Shown one piece after another: positions 32,528 through 40,997 of a stretch of DNA of 40,997 bases (position 1 is its first letter; every line of letters starts with the position of its first letter). Both the position numbers and the translations under genes were made by a program. Under the pieces are notes generated by a model. It did not search any database and was not told the origin of the DNA. It was given only the letters and a program-made list of their open reading frames with translations. The DNA is taken from NCBI RefSeq assembly GCF_001639105.2, contig NZ_CP028907.1, positions 12,371 to 53,367 on the forward strand, read 5' to 3'. The DNA is from Azospirillum humicireducens. GTDB taxonomy: Bacteria > Pseudomonadota > Alphaproteobacteria > Azospirillales > Azospirillaceae.

Positions 32528-33451
32528 ATGACTGAGGGAACGATCATCTTGGACGGCGGCATGGGCCGGGAGCTTCAACGCATCGGCGCGCCGTTCCGCC
32601 AGCCGGAATGGTCCGCCCTCGCCCTGATCGAGTCCCCCGACCATGTCCGGCTGGCACACGAGTCCTTCGCCCGCGCCGGCGCCGATGTGTTGACCACCAA
32701 CAGCTATGCCGTAGTCCCCTTCCACATTGGCCGCGACCGCTTCGACGAGCAGGGTCTGCCCCTGGCCGACCGCGCCGGCCGGCTGGCCCGGTCGGTGGCG
32801 GACGCCCACGGCATCAAGGCTGCCGGGTCGCTGCCGCCGGTGTTCGGCTCCTACCGGCCCGACCTGTTCCTGCCCGAGCAGGTCGACGCGATCCTGCGGG
32901 TGCTGGTGGATGGGCTGGCGCCGCACGTCGATGTCTGGCTGGCCGAAACCCAGAGCGCGCTCGACGAGGCGCGGGCGGTACGCCGCGTGCTGGGAGACGA
33001 TGCGCGGCCGCTCTGGCTCTCCTTCACGCTCGACGACACCGATGCCGGGGCGGTGGCCGCGGGCCGCACCGCCCCCACCCTGCGCTCGGGCGAGACGGTG
33101 GCCGACGCGGCGCGGACCGCCGCCGGACTGGGGGCGCAGGCGCTGCTGTTCAACTGCAGCCAGCCGGAGGTGATGCGGGCCGCCGTCGAGGCGGCGCGGG
33201 CGCAGCCGGAGGCGGCGGGGCTGCGGATCGGCGTCTATGCCAACGCCTTCCCGCCCCAGCCGAAGACGGCGGAGGCGAATGACGGGCTCGACCCGATCCG
33301 CGACGATCTCGACCCGGCGAGCTACCTGCGCTGGGCCGAAAGCTGGGTGGAGGCCGGAGCCTCCGTCGTCGGCGGCTGCTGCGGCATCGGCCCCGACCAC
33401 ATCGCCGCCCTCGCCGGCCGGCTGAAAGAGGGCAAGCCCCGCATCGGCTGA
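32528..33451 (+). CDS. Homocysteine S-methyltransferase family protein
   Basis: This 307-residue TIM-barrel enzyme of the homocysteine/betaine-homocysteine/S-methylmethionine methyltransferase family transfers a methyl group to homocysteine to make methionine. The start IILDGGMGRELQRIG is characteristic. The zinc ligands are visible as a Cys in LLFNCSQPEV (about 217) and the Cys pair in VVGGCCGIGPDHI (about 288-289). Size fits MmuM-type enzymes rather than cobalamin-dependent MetH. The methyl donor (S-methylmethionine, betaine or another) cannot be told. It is divergent from the amino-acid ABC operon and converges on the puuA-type gene. Confidence 0.9.
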   Translation: MTEGTIILDGGMGRELQRIGAPFRQPEWSALALIESPDHVRLAHESFARAGADVLTTNSYAVVPFHIGRDRFDEQGLPLADRAGRLARSVADAHGIKAAGSLPPVFGSYRPDLFLPEQVDAILRVLVDGLAPHVDVWLAETQSALDEARAVRRVLGDDARPLWLSFTLDDTDAGAVAAGRTAPTLRSGETVADAARTAAGLGAQALLFNCSQPEVMRAAVEAARAQPEAAGLRIGVYANAFPPQPKTAEANDGLDPIRDDLDPASYLRWAESWVEAGASVVGGCCGIGPDHIAALAGRLKEGKPRIG

Positions 33452-33470
33452 CAGGATGGGGAAGACAGGG

Positions 33471-33496
33471 CGGCGGGGCGATGTGCCGCCCCGCCG
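33471..33496. terminator. Hairpin between convergent methyltransferase and puuA-type genes
   Basis: CGGCGGGGC (33471-33479) pairs perfectly with GCCCCGCCG (33488-33496) around an 8-base loop, in the 54-base gap between convergent genes. No T-tract is seen on either strand. It is probably a shared transcript end. Confidence 0.55.
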
Positions 33497-33505
33497 CGGA
33501 CCCGG

Positions 33506-34849
33506 TCAGACGTTCAGCAGCAGGTTTTCCCGCTCCCACGAACTGATGACCCGGTTGTAGGCCTCGTACTCCGTCTGCTTCACGCAGGTGACGGCGTCGA
33601 TGAAGCGTTCGCCGAGGATTTCCTTCAGCGGCTTGCAGGCGTTGAACTTGGTCAGCGCCTCCGACTGGTGGCGCGGCAGGGTGAAGGCGAGGCGGTAGGC
33701 GGAGCCCTTGATCGGGTCGTTCGGCTCCAGCCCCTGGGTCATGCCGACATAGCCGCAGGCGAGCGACGCGGCGATGGCGAGATAGGGGTTGGCGTCGGCG
33801 CCGGCCACCCGGTTCTCCACCCGGCGGGCATCGGGCTGGGAGACGGGAACGCGCAGGCCGGTGGTGCGGTTGTCGCGGCCCCAATGCACGTTGATCGGCG
33901 CATCGGAGTTCGGCACCAGCCGGCGGTAGCTGTTGACGTTGGGCGCCAGCAGCGGCATCACATAGGGAAGGTATTTCTGCAACCCGGCGATGTGCGCCAT
34001 GAACAGGTCGCTGTCGGTGCCGTCGGGATTGCTGAACAGGTTGCGGCCGGTGACGGTATCGACCACCGACTGGTGGATGTGCATGGCGCTGCCAGGTTCG
34101 CCCTGCATCGGCTTCGCCATGAAGGTGGCGTAGATCTGGTGGCGGATCGCCGCCTCGCGCGCCGTACGCTTGAACAGGAAGGCCTGGTCGGCCAGTTCCA
34201 GCGCATCGCCATGGTTGAAGTTGATCTCGATCTGGGCGGCGCCGGCCTCGTGGGTCAGCGTGTCGATGTCGATGTCCTGCTTCTCGCAGAAATCATAGAC
34301 AGCCTCGAAGATCGGGTCGAATTCGTTGACCGCGTCGATGCCGAAGGCCTGCCGGCCGCTTTCCATCCGGCCGTTGCGCCCGACCGGCGGAACCAGCGGG
34401 TAATCGGGGTCCTTGTTGACCTGGACCAGGAAGAATTCCAGCTCCGGCGCCACCAGCGGCTTCCAGCCACGCTCCTCGTACAGCGACAGCACGCGCTTCA
34501 GCACATGGCGGGGCGACACGTCGACCGGCCTGCCGTCGGCATAGACGCAGTCGGTGATGACCTGGGCCGTCGGCTCGGTGTACCAGGGGACGAAGCGGAT
34601 CGTGCGTTCGTCCGGAATCATGTAGATGTCGGAATTCTCGTCCGACGTGATGTCCTCGTCGTCGGGGAACTCACCGGTCACGGTCTGCACGAAGATCGCC
34701 TCGGGCAGGCGCAGGCCGCGGTCGCGCAGGATGCGGAGGAACTTTTCGGCGGGAACGATCTTTCCCCGCGCGATGCCCGACATGTCGGGCACAAGACATT
34801 CGACTTCGGTGATGCGGTTCTTCTTGATGAAGTCTTCCATAAAACCCAT
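33506..34849 (-). CDS. puuA: Glutamine synthetase family protein, probable gamma-glutamylputrescine synthetase
   Basis: This 447-residue enzyme has the glutamine synthetase fold (beta-grasp about 10-100, catalytic domain after). Active-site segments are APELEFFLV (metal glutamates), HEAGAAQIEINF, GSAMHIHQS, and RRLVPNSDAPINVHWGRDNR with the catalytic arginines. It lacks a GlnA-type adenylylation tyrosine segment, so it is not the main nitrogen-assimilation enzyme. Putrescine ligation is suggested by the adjacent divergent puuB-type oxidase gene and by the polyamine genes elsewhere in the window; ethanolamine or another amine remains possible. The start could be nine bases further in (MEDFIKKN). 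Confidence 0.87.
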   Translation of the reverse strand: MGFMEDFIKKNRITEVECLVPDMSGIARGKIVPAEKFLRILRDRGLRLPEAIFVQTVTGEFPDDEDITSDENSDIYMIPDERTIRFVPWYTEPTAQVITDCVYADGRPVDVSPRHVLKRVLSLYEERGWKPLVAPELEFFLVQVNKDPDYPLVPPVGRNGRMESGRQAFGIDAVNEFDPIFEAVYDFCEKQDIDIDTLTHEAGAAQIEINFNHGDALELADQAFLFKRTAREAAIRHQIYATFMAKPMQGEPGSAMHIHQSVVDTVTGRNLFSNPDGTDSDLFMAHIAGLQKYLPYVMPLLAPNVNSYRRLVPNSDAPINVHWGRDNRTTGLRVPVSQPDARRVENRVAGADANPYLAIAASLACGYVGMTQGLEPNDPIKGSAYRLAFTLPRHQSEALTKFNACKPLKEILGERFIDAVTCVKQTEYEAYNRVISSWERENLLLNV

Positions 34850-35016
34850 GGGTATGGCGGACCGCTCCGGACTATGGGCAGCCCCCTCCGTGCTGTGGAC
34901 GACAGCGACACTATGACGCCGTTCCGGCGGAACGCGCCAGAGGGTTCCGCATGACGCTTCGGTGAAATATCCGCCTTTCCGTTGACCTCCCCCGTCGGCT
35001 CGGACTTAACTGCGGC

Positions 35017-36297
35017 ATGCCGAAAGCCTCCTACCTGAACAGCTGGTACGCGGCCTCCGCCGCCTCCCGTATCGACCGCCCGACCCTGGAGGGCGAGGCC
35101 GCCTGCGACGTCTGCATCGTCGGCGGCGGCTACACCGGCCTGACCGCGGCGCTGGAACTGGCGGAGCGTGGCTTCGACGTCGTGCTGCTGGAGGCGGAGC
35201 GCTGCGGCTGGGGCGCCTCGGGCCGCAACGGCGGCCAGATCATCACCGGTTACAACAAGCCGATGGCGACCGTCGAGGGCTGGGTCGGCAAGGAGGATGC
35301 CCGCCGCCTGTGGGAGTTCGGCGAGGAGGCGAAGGCCCAGCTGGCCGAACGGGTGGAGCGCCACGCCATCGCCTGCGACCTGACCTGGGGCTTCGCTTAT
35401 GCGGCGCTGAAACAGCGCCACATGCAGGACGTGGCGGCGCTGGAACGCGAGATGCGCGACGGCTACGGCTATGACCGGGTGCGGCCGCTGGACCGCGCCG
35501 GCATCCGCGAGCATGTCGGCAGCGCTGCCTATATCGGCGGACTGCTGGACGAGGGCAGCGGGCATCTTCACCCGCTGAACTACGCGCTGGGCCTCGCCCG
35601 CGCCGCCGATGCCGCAGGGGTGCGCATCTTCGAGAACAGCCGCGTCGTCGCCATGGACAGCGGGGCGAAGCCCTGGGTGGGCACCGGGCGCGGCCGGGTG
35701 ACGGCCAAGCACCTGATCCTGGCCGGCAACGCCTATCTCGGCGGGCTGGCGCCGACGCTAGACCGCAACATCATGCCGGTCGCGACCTACATGATCGCCA
35801 CCGAACCGCTGGGCGAGGAACGGGCACGGACTCTGCTGCCGACGAACATCGCGGTTTCGGACATGAAGTTCTCGCTCAATTATTTCCGCCGTTCCGCCGA
35901 CCACAGGCTGCTGTTCGGCGGCGGCGTCAGCTATTCCGGAGTGGACGCGCCGGGGCTGAAACAGGCGATGCGGTTGAAGATGCTGGCGATCTATCCGGAA
36001 CTGAAAGACGCCCGCATCGAGTATTTCTGGGGCGGCCGGGTCGCCATCACCATGAACCGCATGCCGCATCTGGGCCGGCTGTCGCCGACGACGCTGTACG
36101 CCCACGGCTATTCCGGCCATGGCGTGGCGCTGGCCGGCATGGCCGGGCGGCTGATGGCGGAGACGGTGAGCGGCACGGCCGGTCGCTTCGACGTGTTCGC
36201 CCGCATTCCCCACACGCCCTTCCCCGGCGGACGTCGGTTCCGTACCCCGGCGCTGGTCCTTGCAATGATGTGGTTCCGTCTGCGCGATCTGCTGTAG
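35017..36297 (+). CDS. puuB: FAD-dependent oxidoreductase, probable gamma-glutamylputrescine oxidase
   Basis: This 426-residue amine oxidase of the DadA/OrdL/PuuB type has an N-terminal FAD-binding GxGxxG-type motif (VCIVGGGYTGLTAALELAE, about 34-52), then RCGWGASGRNGGQI, typical of the PuuB/OrdL group. Near the C-terminus is YAHGYSGHGVALAGMAGRL, which contacts the flavin. It is expected to oxidise gamma-glutamylputrescine made by the divergent synthetase, yielding the aldehyde, ammonia and H2O2. The ribosome site is weak. An unknown gene follows 57 bases downstream on the same strand, possibly co-transcribed. Confidence 0.85.
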   Translation: MPKASYLNSWYAASAASRIDRPTLEGEAACDVCIVGGGYTGLTAALELAERGFDVVLLEAERCGWGASGRNGGQIITGYNKPMATVEGWVGKEDARRLWEFGEEAKAQLAERVERHAIACDLTWGFAYAALKQRHMQDVAALEREMRDGYGYDRVRPLDRAGIREHVGSAAYIGGLLDEGSGHLHPLNYALGLARAADAAGVRIFENSRVVAMDSGAKPWVGTGRGRVTAKHLILAGNAYLGGLAPTLDRNIMPVATYMIATEPLGEERARTLLPTNIAVSDMKFSLNYFRRSADHRLLFGGGVSYSGVDAPGLKQAMRLKMLAIYPELKDARIEYFWGGRVAITMNRMPHLGRLSPTTLYAHGYSGHGVALAGMAGRLMAETVSGTAGRFDVFARIPHTPFPGGRRFRTPALVLAMMWFRLRDLL

Positions 36298-36354
36298 GCT
36301 GGAGGAGCAATCGACAGCCGCCCCTTCCTCTCCCGCCGAGTACCGTCCAAGCCC

Positions 36355-37407
36355 ATGACCGACATCTCCAGCAGCGACGAGACACCCCCCTCTTCGGATG
36401 CCGCCCCGGTTGCGGATGCCGCTCCCGACGCTGCCATCGCCGAAAAGGCGGCACAGGAGAATGTCCTGGTCCAGCCGATGCGGGACACGCATTTCGATTT
36501 CCAGCACAAGGTCTTCAGCCTGCCAGGCGCCTTCTTCTGCCAGGATCCGAACAGCAAGGACCCGGTTCTGAACATCCTGCTGGGCGATCTGAAGGTGGCT
36601 CTGGCCTTCCCCACCCTGATGGAATCCTTCCAGATCGAGGATGGTTGCCACGACGCCCGCCTGCTGGAGATCATCGAACAGGGTCTGGCCTTCGTGAAGC
36701 AGATCCGGCCGGGCGAGGAAATTCCCGGCGAACTGCTGGACGGCCGGGCCTCCTGGTCGGTGGAGGACAGGCACCGCATCACCGCCAAAGGGCGGCTGAC
36801 CATGCAGATCGTCTCCTCCTTCACCGGGAACGAGATCATCGTGTCCGACCAGTCTCAGCTGGAACAGCTGCTGGATGATCCGCAGACGCAGGAGAAGATG
36901 AAGGCGGCCTTCGCCAAGATCGCAGAGCGGCTGAAGCTGACAACCAATGCCGAACAGTATCTGACCGACCGCATCGACGATCTGGCACAGGAACTGTCCT
37001 ACATCGAGGCGCTGCGCGACCGCTTCAGGCACATCCGCCGGATCGATCAGGCGATCGGCAAGCTCGCCACCATCTACCGCACCGACCGCACCTTCTGCAG
37101 CGAGTTGAACCGCATGCAGGGGCTGATCCGCAAGCCGGTGCGCGAATACGACATGATCTTCGATCAGGCCGACGCCCAGACCGGCGACATCGTCGGCGCG
37201 CTGCGCAACTTCCATCCCACCATCCAGTTCATCCGCAAGATCCGCGACGACCTGCGCGCCAAGCTGCTGGAATGGGAAGACCTGCTCCGTGGCTGGGACG
37301 ACATTTCGATGGAACGCTCGCCGAAGGTGGAGGCGCTTCAGAAGCAGACTTACCGGTTCCTGGCGAGCCGTTACATCGAGACGACGGTGTGGAAACGGGG
37401 TGGATGA
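36355..37407 (+). CDS. Conserved-looking hypothetical protein
   Basis: This 350-residue protein is not one I recognise. The first 28 residues are a Ser/Asp/Ala/Pro-rich, probably disordered tail; the rest is dense, charged and mostly helical. The middle holds HFDFQHKVFSLPGAFF and a long helical stretch (DDLAQELSYIEALRDRFRHI, LYRTDRTF-like) suggestive of a coiled coil. The C-terminal part (RKIRDDLRAKLLEWEDLLRG) also looks helical. There are no membrane segments or signal peptide. Codon use is like its neighbours, so it is probably native. It follows puuB by 57 bases and converges on smc. No function is proposed. Confidence 0.75.
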   Translation: MTDISSSDETPPSSDAAPVADAAPDAAIAEKAAQENVLVQPMRDTHFDFQHKVFSLPGAFFCQDPNSKDPVLNILLGDLKVALAFPTLMESFQIEDGCHDARLLEIIEQGLAFVKQIRPGEEIPGELLDGRASWSVEDRHRITAKGRLTMQIVSSFTGNEIIVSDQSQLEQLLDDPQTQEKMKAAFAKIAERLKLTTNAEQYLTDRIDDLAQELSYIEALRDRFRHIRRIDQAIGKLATIYRTDRTFCSELNRMQGLIRKPVREYDMIFDQADAQTGDIVGALRNFHPTIQFIRKIRDDLRAKLLEWEDLLRGWDDISMERSPKVEALQKQTYRFLASRYIETTVWKRGG

Positions 37408-37423
37408 GGGTCTCGCCTCATCC
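37402..37423. terminator. Hairpin between convergent hypothetical gene and smc
   Basis: GGATGAGG (37402-37409) pairs perfectly with CCTCATCC (37416-37423), loop of six. It overlaps the stop codon of the hypothetical gene and lies 8 bases from the smc stop. It lacks a T-tract. Confidence 0.5.
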
Positions 37424-37431
37424 TCACGCCC

Positions 37432-40400
37432 TCACGCCACCCCCCGCAACTCCTCCGCACGGCTCAGATCCACGCTGACAAGCTGCGACACGCCGCGCTC
37501 CACCATGGTCACGCCGAACAGGCGGTCGACCCGCGCCATGGTCAGGCGGTGGTGGGTGATGATCAGGAAACGGGTGTCGCCCTGCCGCGCGATGTCCTCC
37601 ACCAGATCGCAGAAGCGCCCGACATTCGCCTCGTCCAGCGGGGCGTCGACCTCGTCCAGCACGCAGATCGGCGCCGGATTCGACCGGAAGACGGCGAACA
37701 GCAGCGACAGCGCGGTCAAGGCCTGCTCGCCACCCGACAGCAGTGAGAGCACCTGCAGCTTCTTGCCCGGCGGGCTGGCGTAGATTTCCAGCCCGGCGTT
37801 CAGCGGGTCCTCGGCGTTGACCAGCTCCAGATAGGCCTTTCCGCCACCGAACAGGCGGGTGAACAGGTCCTGGAAGTCGCGGTTGACCACGTCGAAGCTG
37901 GCGATCAAGCGCTCACGCGCCTCGCGGTTCAGGCTGGAGATGCCCTGGCGCAGGCGGGCGATGGCGGCGGTCAGATCCTCGCGCTCGCCATGCAGGCCGG
38001 TGATCTGGGCCTCAAGCTCCTGCGCCTCGATCTCGGCGCGCAGATTGACCGGCCCCATGGTCTCGCGCTCGCGCGTCAGCTTGTCGAGCCGGGCTTCCAC
38101 CGCCGCAGCATCGGGCATCGGTTCGGCGGGGTCGAGGTCGGCGGCGGCGCGAGTGTCCTCCGGCCGGCAATCCAGCCGTTCGGCGATGCGTTCCGTCAGG
38201 GTGCGTTCCTGCTGGAGCGCGGCGGACACCGCGGCCTCGGCACGCGCACGCGCCTCTCGGCCATCGGCCAGCGCCGCTTCCGCATCGTGCAGGGCCTGTT
38301 CGGTCTCCGCCAACCGCGCCTCGGCCTCGGCCAGCCCATCGGCGGCGCGCTTGCGGTCACGTTCCGCCATGGCAATGCGGTCGAGCAGATCCTGGCGTTC
38401 CGCCGCGATCGCCGCCGGCCGTCCGGAGAGCTGGGCGAGTTCGCCTTCGGCCTCGTCGGCGCGCTGGCGCAGTTCCGCCACCCGTCCACCGGCCCCGGAG
38501 GAGCGCGTGTCCCAGGATGCGGTTTCGGCCTGGATGGCGCCCAGGCGCTGGCGCCGGGCCTGCGCTTCGCGCGTCAGTCGGTCGACCGCATTCTGCCGCT
38601 CGGCCAGAACGGCGCGGCGTTCAGCCAGAGCGGCGCGCTGGTCGGTCACCCGATCCCGCCCTTCACGCGGGTCCGGCAGCGACTCCAGCAACTCCAGGGC
38701 CTCGTCGCGGCGGGCGGCAGCCTCGCGCTCGTCGGCGGCAAGGCGCTCGACGGCATCAGCCAGTGACGCAAGGCGTGAGGACGCGGCATCGGCCTCGCGC
38801 GCCAGCTTTGCATGGCGTTCGCGAGCGACGTTCAGCGCGGCAAAGCCCTCGCGCACGGCATCGCGGGCGCGGCGGTCGGCCTGAGCCGCTTCTTCGACGG
38901 CCAGCTTGGCGGCGTCCAGGGTCTCGCGCGCCAGTTCGACCCGTTCCTCGGCAAGCTCCAGCTCGCCGCGCAGCTCGGCCAAGCGGTTGCGCTGCTTGAG
39001 GCGGACGGCGGCGGCCGTTGGAGCCCCGGCCTGGACGGTCAGCCCATCCCAGCGCCAAGCGCCACCGTCGCGGCTGACCAGCACCTGCCCCGGCGCCAGC
39101 GTCGCCGACAACGATTCGGCCGCAGCGGCATCGTCGACCACCCCGACATGGGCAAGCGCGCGGGCGGCGGCCCGCGGTCCCTCCACACGGCTCGACAGCG
39201 GCTCCACCTCTTCCGGCAGCGGCGCCACCGAGCCATAGGCCGGCAGCGTGCGCCAATGCACCGGTGCGGTTTCGTCCAGCGGAGCGGTCAGCGCGTCGCC
39301 GAGCGCCGCGGCCAACGCCCCCTCATAGCCGGGCGACACCGCCACCGCGTCGACCAGCGGCGGGAACGGCCCGCCGGCTCCGGCCTCCAGCAGCTCGGCC
39401 AGCGCCCGCTCTTCGGCACGCAGCTTGGCACAGGCGGAGTCGGCAGCGGACAGCGCCTCACGGGCACGGGATTGGGCCGGTTCGGCCTCCGCCTTTGCCT
39501 GTTCAGCGGCCTCCGCGGCCTCACGGGCCTGCTCCAGCCGCTGTTCGGCGAGGTCCACCGCCAGTTCGGCGTCCGACAGGTCGGCGCGGGCGGCAATCTC
39601 CGCCTCCAGCACGGCGCGCTGGGCCTGCTGTTCGGCCAGCCGCTTGGCGAGGCCGGCGGCACGGGACTCCAGATCGGCAACCTGACGCTGGGTGGCGGCG
39701 CGGCGGGCCTCGTCGGTGGCGACCGCTTCGGTCAGGCGCATCAGTTCGCGGTCGAGAGCATCGACCTGCTCGCGCGCCTCGGCCAGAGCGTCCGCCGCGG
39801 CTTCCTCCAGCATCTCCTCGTCGGATTGTGCGGCGATCAACCGGTCGCGCTCGGCCATCAGACGGGTCAGCGCTTCCCCGGCATCGGCGGCCAGAGCCTC
39901 CTCACGGCCAAGGTCGCCGGCGATCTGGCGCAGCCGGGCCTCCAAGGCGCGCTGCTGGTCGGCGACGCGCTTCTCCTCGGCGTCGAGCTGTTCGCGGGCG
40001 ATCACCAGCCTTTGCAGGGCGGAAGCCGCACGCGCCTCGTCCTGGCGCTTCTCCGGCAGGCCGGCAGCGGCTTCCGTCCGCCGCGCGGTCAGCTGGTTGA
40101 CGGAGAGCATGCGGTCGCGCACCGCCGCCTCGGCCGCTGCAAAGGCGGCATGGGCGCGGGCGCGCTCCTCCTGGGCGGCGATCCAGCGCAGGTGCCACAG
40201 CACGGCTTCCGCCTTGCGGATCTGGTCGGACAGGTTGCGGTAGCGGGAGGCCTGCCGCGCCTGCTTCTTCAGGCTTTGCAACTGGGTGTCCATCGCCCCG
40301 ATGACATCGTCGAGGCGGGTCAGGTTGCCCTCCGCCGCCTTCAGCCGCAACTCTGCCTCGTGCCGGCGGGAATGCAGGCCGGTGATGCCGGCGGCCTCCT

Positions 40401-40893
40401 CGAGCAGGGCCCTGCGGTCCTGCGGCTTGGCAGAGATGATCTGCGCAACCTTGCCTTGGCTGACCAGGGCCGGCGAAGCGGCACCCGACGCGTTGTCGGC
40501 GAACAGCAGCTGGACATCGCGCGCACGCACCAGCTTGCCGTTGATGCGGTAGTCGGAGCCGGAACCGCGCTCGATCCGGCGGGTGATCTCCAGCTCGTCA
40601 TGCTCGTTGAAGCCGGCCGGCGCGGTGCGCGACCGGTTGTCCACCCCCAGCGTTACCTCGCCCAAATTGCGGGCCGGCCGGCTGGAGGTGCCGCCGAAGA
40701 TGACGTCGTCCATATCGCCGCCGCGCATGCGCTTGGCCGAGGTCTCGCCCATCACCCAACGCAACGCCTCCACCAGATTGGACTTGCCGCAGCCGTTGGG
40801 GCCGACGATCCCGGTCATGCCGGGTTCGATGACCAGTTCCGTGGAATCGACGAAAGACTTGAAACCCGACAGGCGGAGACGCGTGAACTGCAC
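37432..40893 (-). CDS. smc: Chromosome segregation ATPase SMC
   Basis: This 1153-residue condensin core protein compacts and segregates the chromosome together with ScpA and ScpB. The N-terminal head has Walker A in GIVGPNGCGKSNLVEALRWV (about 28-47). Two long coiled-coil arms rich in Ala, Glu and Arg (about 165-500 and 650-1000) flank a hinge domain (about 505-640, PPLVDAVAVSPGYEGALAAAL). The C-terminal head has the signature LSGGEQALTALSLLF (about 1052), Walker B in PICVLDEVDAPLDEANVGRF (about 1077) and the D-loop. Length matches bacterial SMC. The arms are unusually Ala/Arg-rich, as expected in a high-GC genome. ATG 40893 is the natural start, since the head begins at once (MQFTRLRLSGFKSF). 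Confidence 0.97.
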   Translation of the reverse strand: MQFTRLRLSGFKSFVDSTELVIEPGMTGIVGPNGCGKSNLVEALRWVMGETSAKRMRGGDMDDVIFGGTSSRPARNLGEVTLGVDNRSRTAPAGFNEHDELEITRRIERGSGSDYRINGKLVRARDVQLLFADNASGAASPALVSQGKVAQIISAKPQDRRALLEEAAGITGLHSRRHEAELRLKAAEGNLTRLDDVIGAMDTQLQSLKKQARQASRYRNLSDQIRKAEAVLWHLRWIAAQEERARAHAAFAAAEAAVRDRMLSVNQLTARRTEAAAGLPEKRQDEARAASALQRLVIAREQLDAEEKRVADQQRALEARLRQIAGDLGREEALAADAGEALTRLMAERDRLIAAQSDEEMLEEAAADALAEAREQVDALDRELMRLTEAVATDEARRAATQRQVADLESRAAGLAKRLAEQQAQRAVLEAEIAARADLSDAELAVDLAEQRLEQAREAAEAAEQAKAEAEPAQSRAREALSAADSACAKLRAEERALAELLEAGAGGPFPPLVDAVAVSPGYEGALAAALGDALTAPLDETAPVHWRTLPAYGSVAPLPEEVEPLSSRVEGPRAAARALAHVGVVDDAAAAESLSATLAPGQVLVSRDGGAWRWDGLTVQAGAPTAAAVRLKQRNRLAELRGELELAEERVELARETLDAAKLAVEEAAQADRRARDAVREGFAALNVARERHAKLAREADAASSRLASLADAVERLAADEREAAARRDEALELLESLPDPREGRDRVTDQRAALAERRAVLAERQNAVDRLTREAQARRQRLGAIQAETASWDTRSSGAGGRVAELRQRADEAEGELAQLSGRPAAIAAERQDLLDRIAMAERDRKRAADGLAEAEARLAETEQALHDAEAALADGREARARAEAAVSAALQQERTLTERIAERLDCRPEDTRAAADLDPAEPMPDAAAVEARLDKLTRERETMGPVNLRAEIEAQELEAQITGLHGEREDLTAAIARLRQGISSLNREARERLIASFDVVNRDFQDLFTRLFGGGKAYLELVNAEDPLNAGLEIYASPPGKKLQVLSLLSGGEQALTALSLLFAVFRSNPAPICVLDEVDAPLDEANVGRFCDLVEDIARQGDTRFLIITHHRLTMARVDRLFGVTMVERGVSQLVSVDLSRAEELRGVA

Positions 40894-40997
40894 TGGGGAC
40901 GAACCTTTGGTGTACTTGACTTAGGACAGCATGGGCATCGGAAAACTGTTGCCCCCTCCCCGCCCCTCCCCCGCCCTCGGCCGGCCAATGGCCGGTA

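Noticed and set aside
1..40997. CRISPR array, rRNA, tRNA, prophage or integrase
   Set aside because: No regularly spaced repeats, conserved rRNA segments, tRNA cloverleaf or phage-type genes were seen on either strand.

Overview
The window is high-GC DNA (roughly two thirds G+C by eye) with alphaproteobacterial gene content. DNA polymerase I, an SMC protein, HAE1-type RND efflux, a complete Sia switch and a DUF1843/GDL radical-SAM cluster together suggest a Rhodospirillales organism, most likely Azospirillum or a close relative. That assignment is inference from gene content; no rRNA or tRNA gene was seen. Coding density is high. Four non-coding stretches stand out: 8499-8971, 16387-17352, 26144-26959 and 30265-30687.

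Layout. 1-1903 is the C-terminal part of an RND efflux permease. It converges on a leftward group: serine beta-lactamase-like hydrolase, unknown protein, polA, an orphan OmpR-type response regulator and a periplasmic solute-binding protein. 8972-13355 is a rightward five-gene Sia operon: siaA phosphatase, siaB kinase, siaC switch protein, an extra histidine kinase, and a siaD-like diguanylate cyclase. The kinase and the cyclase begin with the same module of about 60 residues, so SiaC may have two outputs. 13378-16386 holds a leftward AI-2E-family membrane protein with an extra C-terminal domain, and agmatine deiminase. 17353-19413 is a sulfatase that converges on a leftward potFGHI polyamine importer (19536-23655).

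23786-26143 is the most distinctive region. Three tandem 61-64-residue peptides share the core SGDL...MK...A-AE-H...GDV...LLK-EIAKAE and lie just upstream of a radical SAM/SPASM protein. This looks like a ribosomally made, post-translationally modified peptide (RiPP-like) system. Strong hairpins lie between the precursors and the maturase. An AT-rich leader region lies upstream, with two good promoter-like sites and a terminator-like hairpin.

26960-30264 holds a glycosyltransferase-HAD-UbiA triple fusion followed by a small four-helix EamA/SMR-like protein, probably acting on polyprenyl-phosphate sugars. 30688-32401 is an amino-acid ABC permease plus binding protein. Next come a homocysteine S-methyltransferase-family enzyme, divergent puuA/puuB-type genes, an unknown protein, and smc at the right edge.

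Polyamine metabolism recurs: agmatine deiminase, PotFGHI import, and gamma-glutamylputrescine synthetase and oxidase are all present but in separate transcription units. Starts were moved from the longest frame to internal codons where a Shine-Dalgarno sequence, signal peptide or operon overlap supported it; this is stated per gene.
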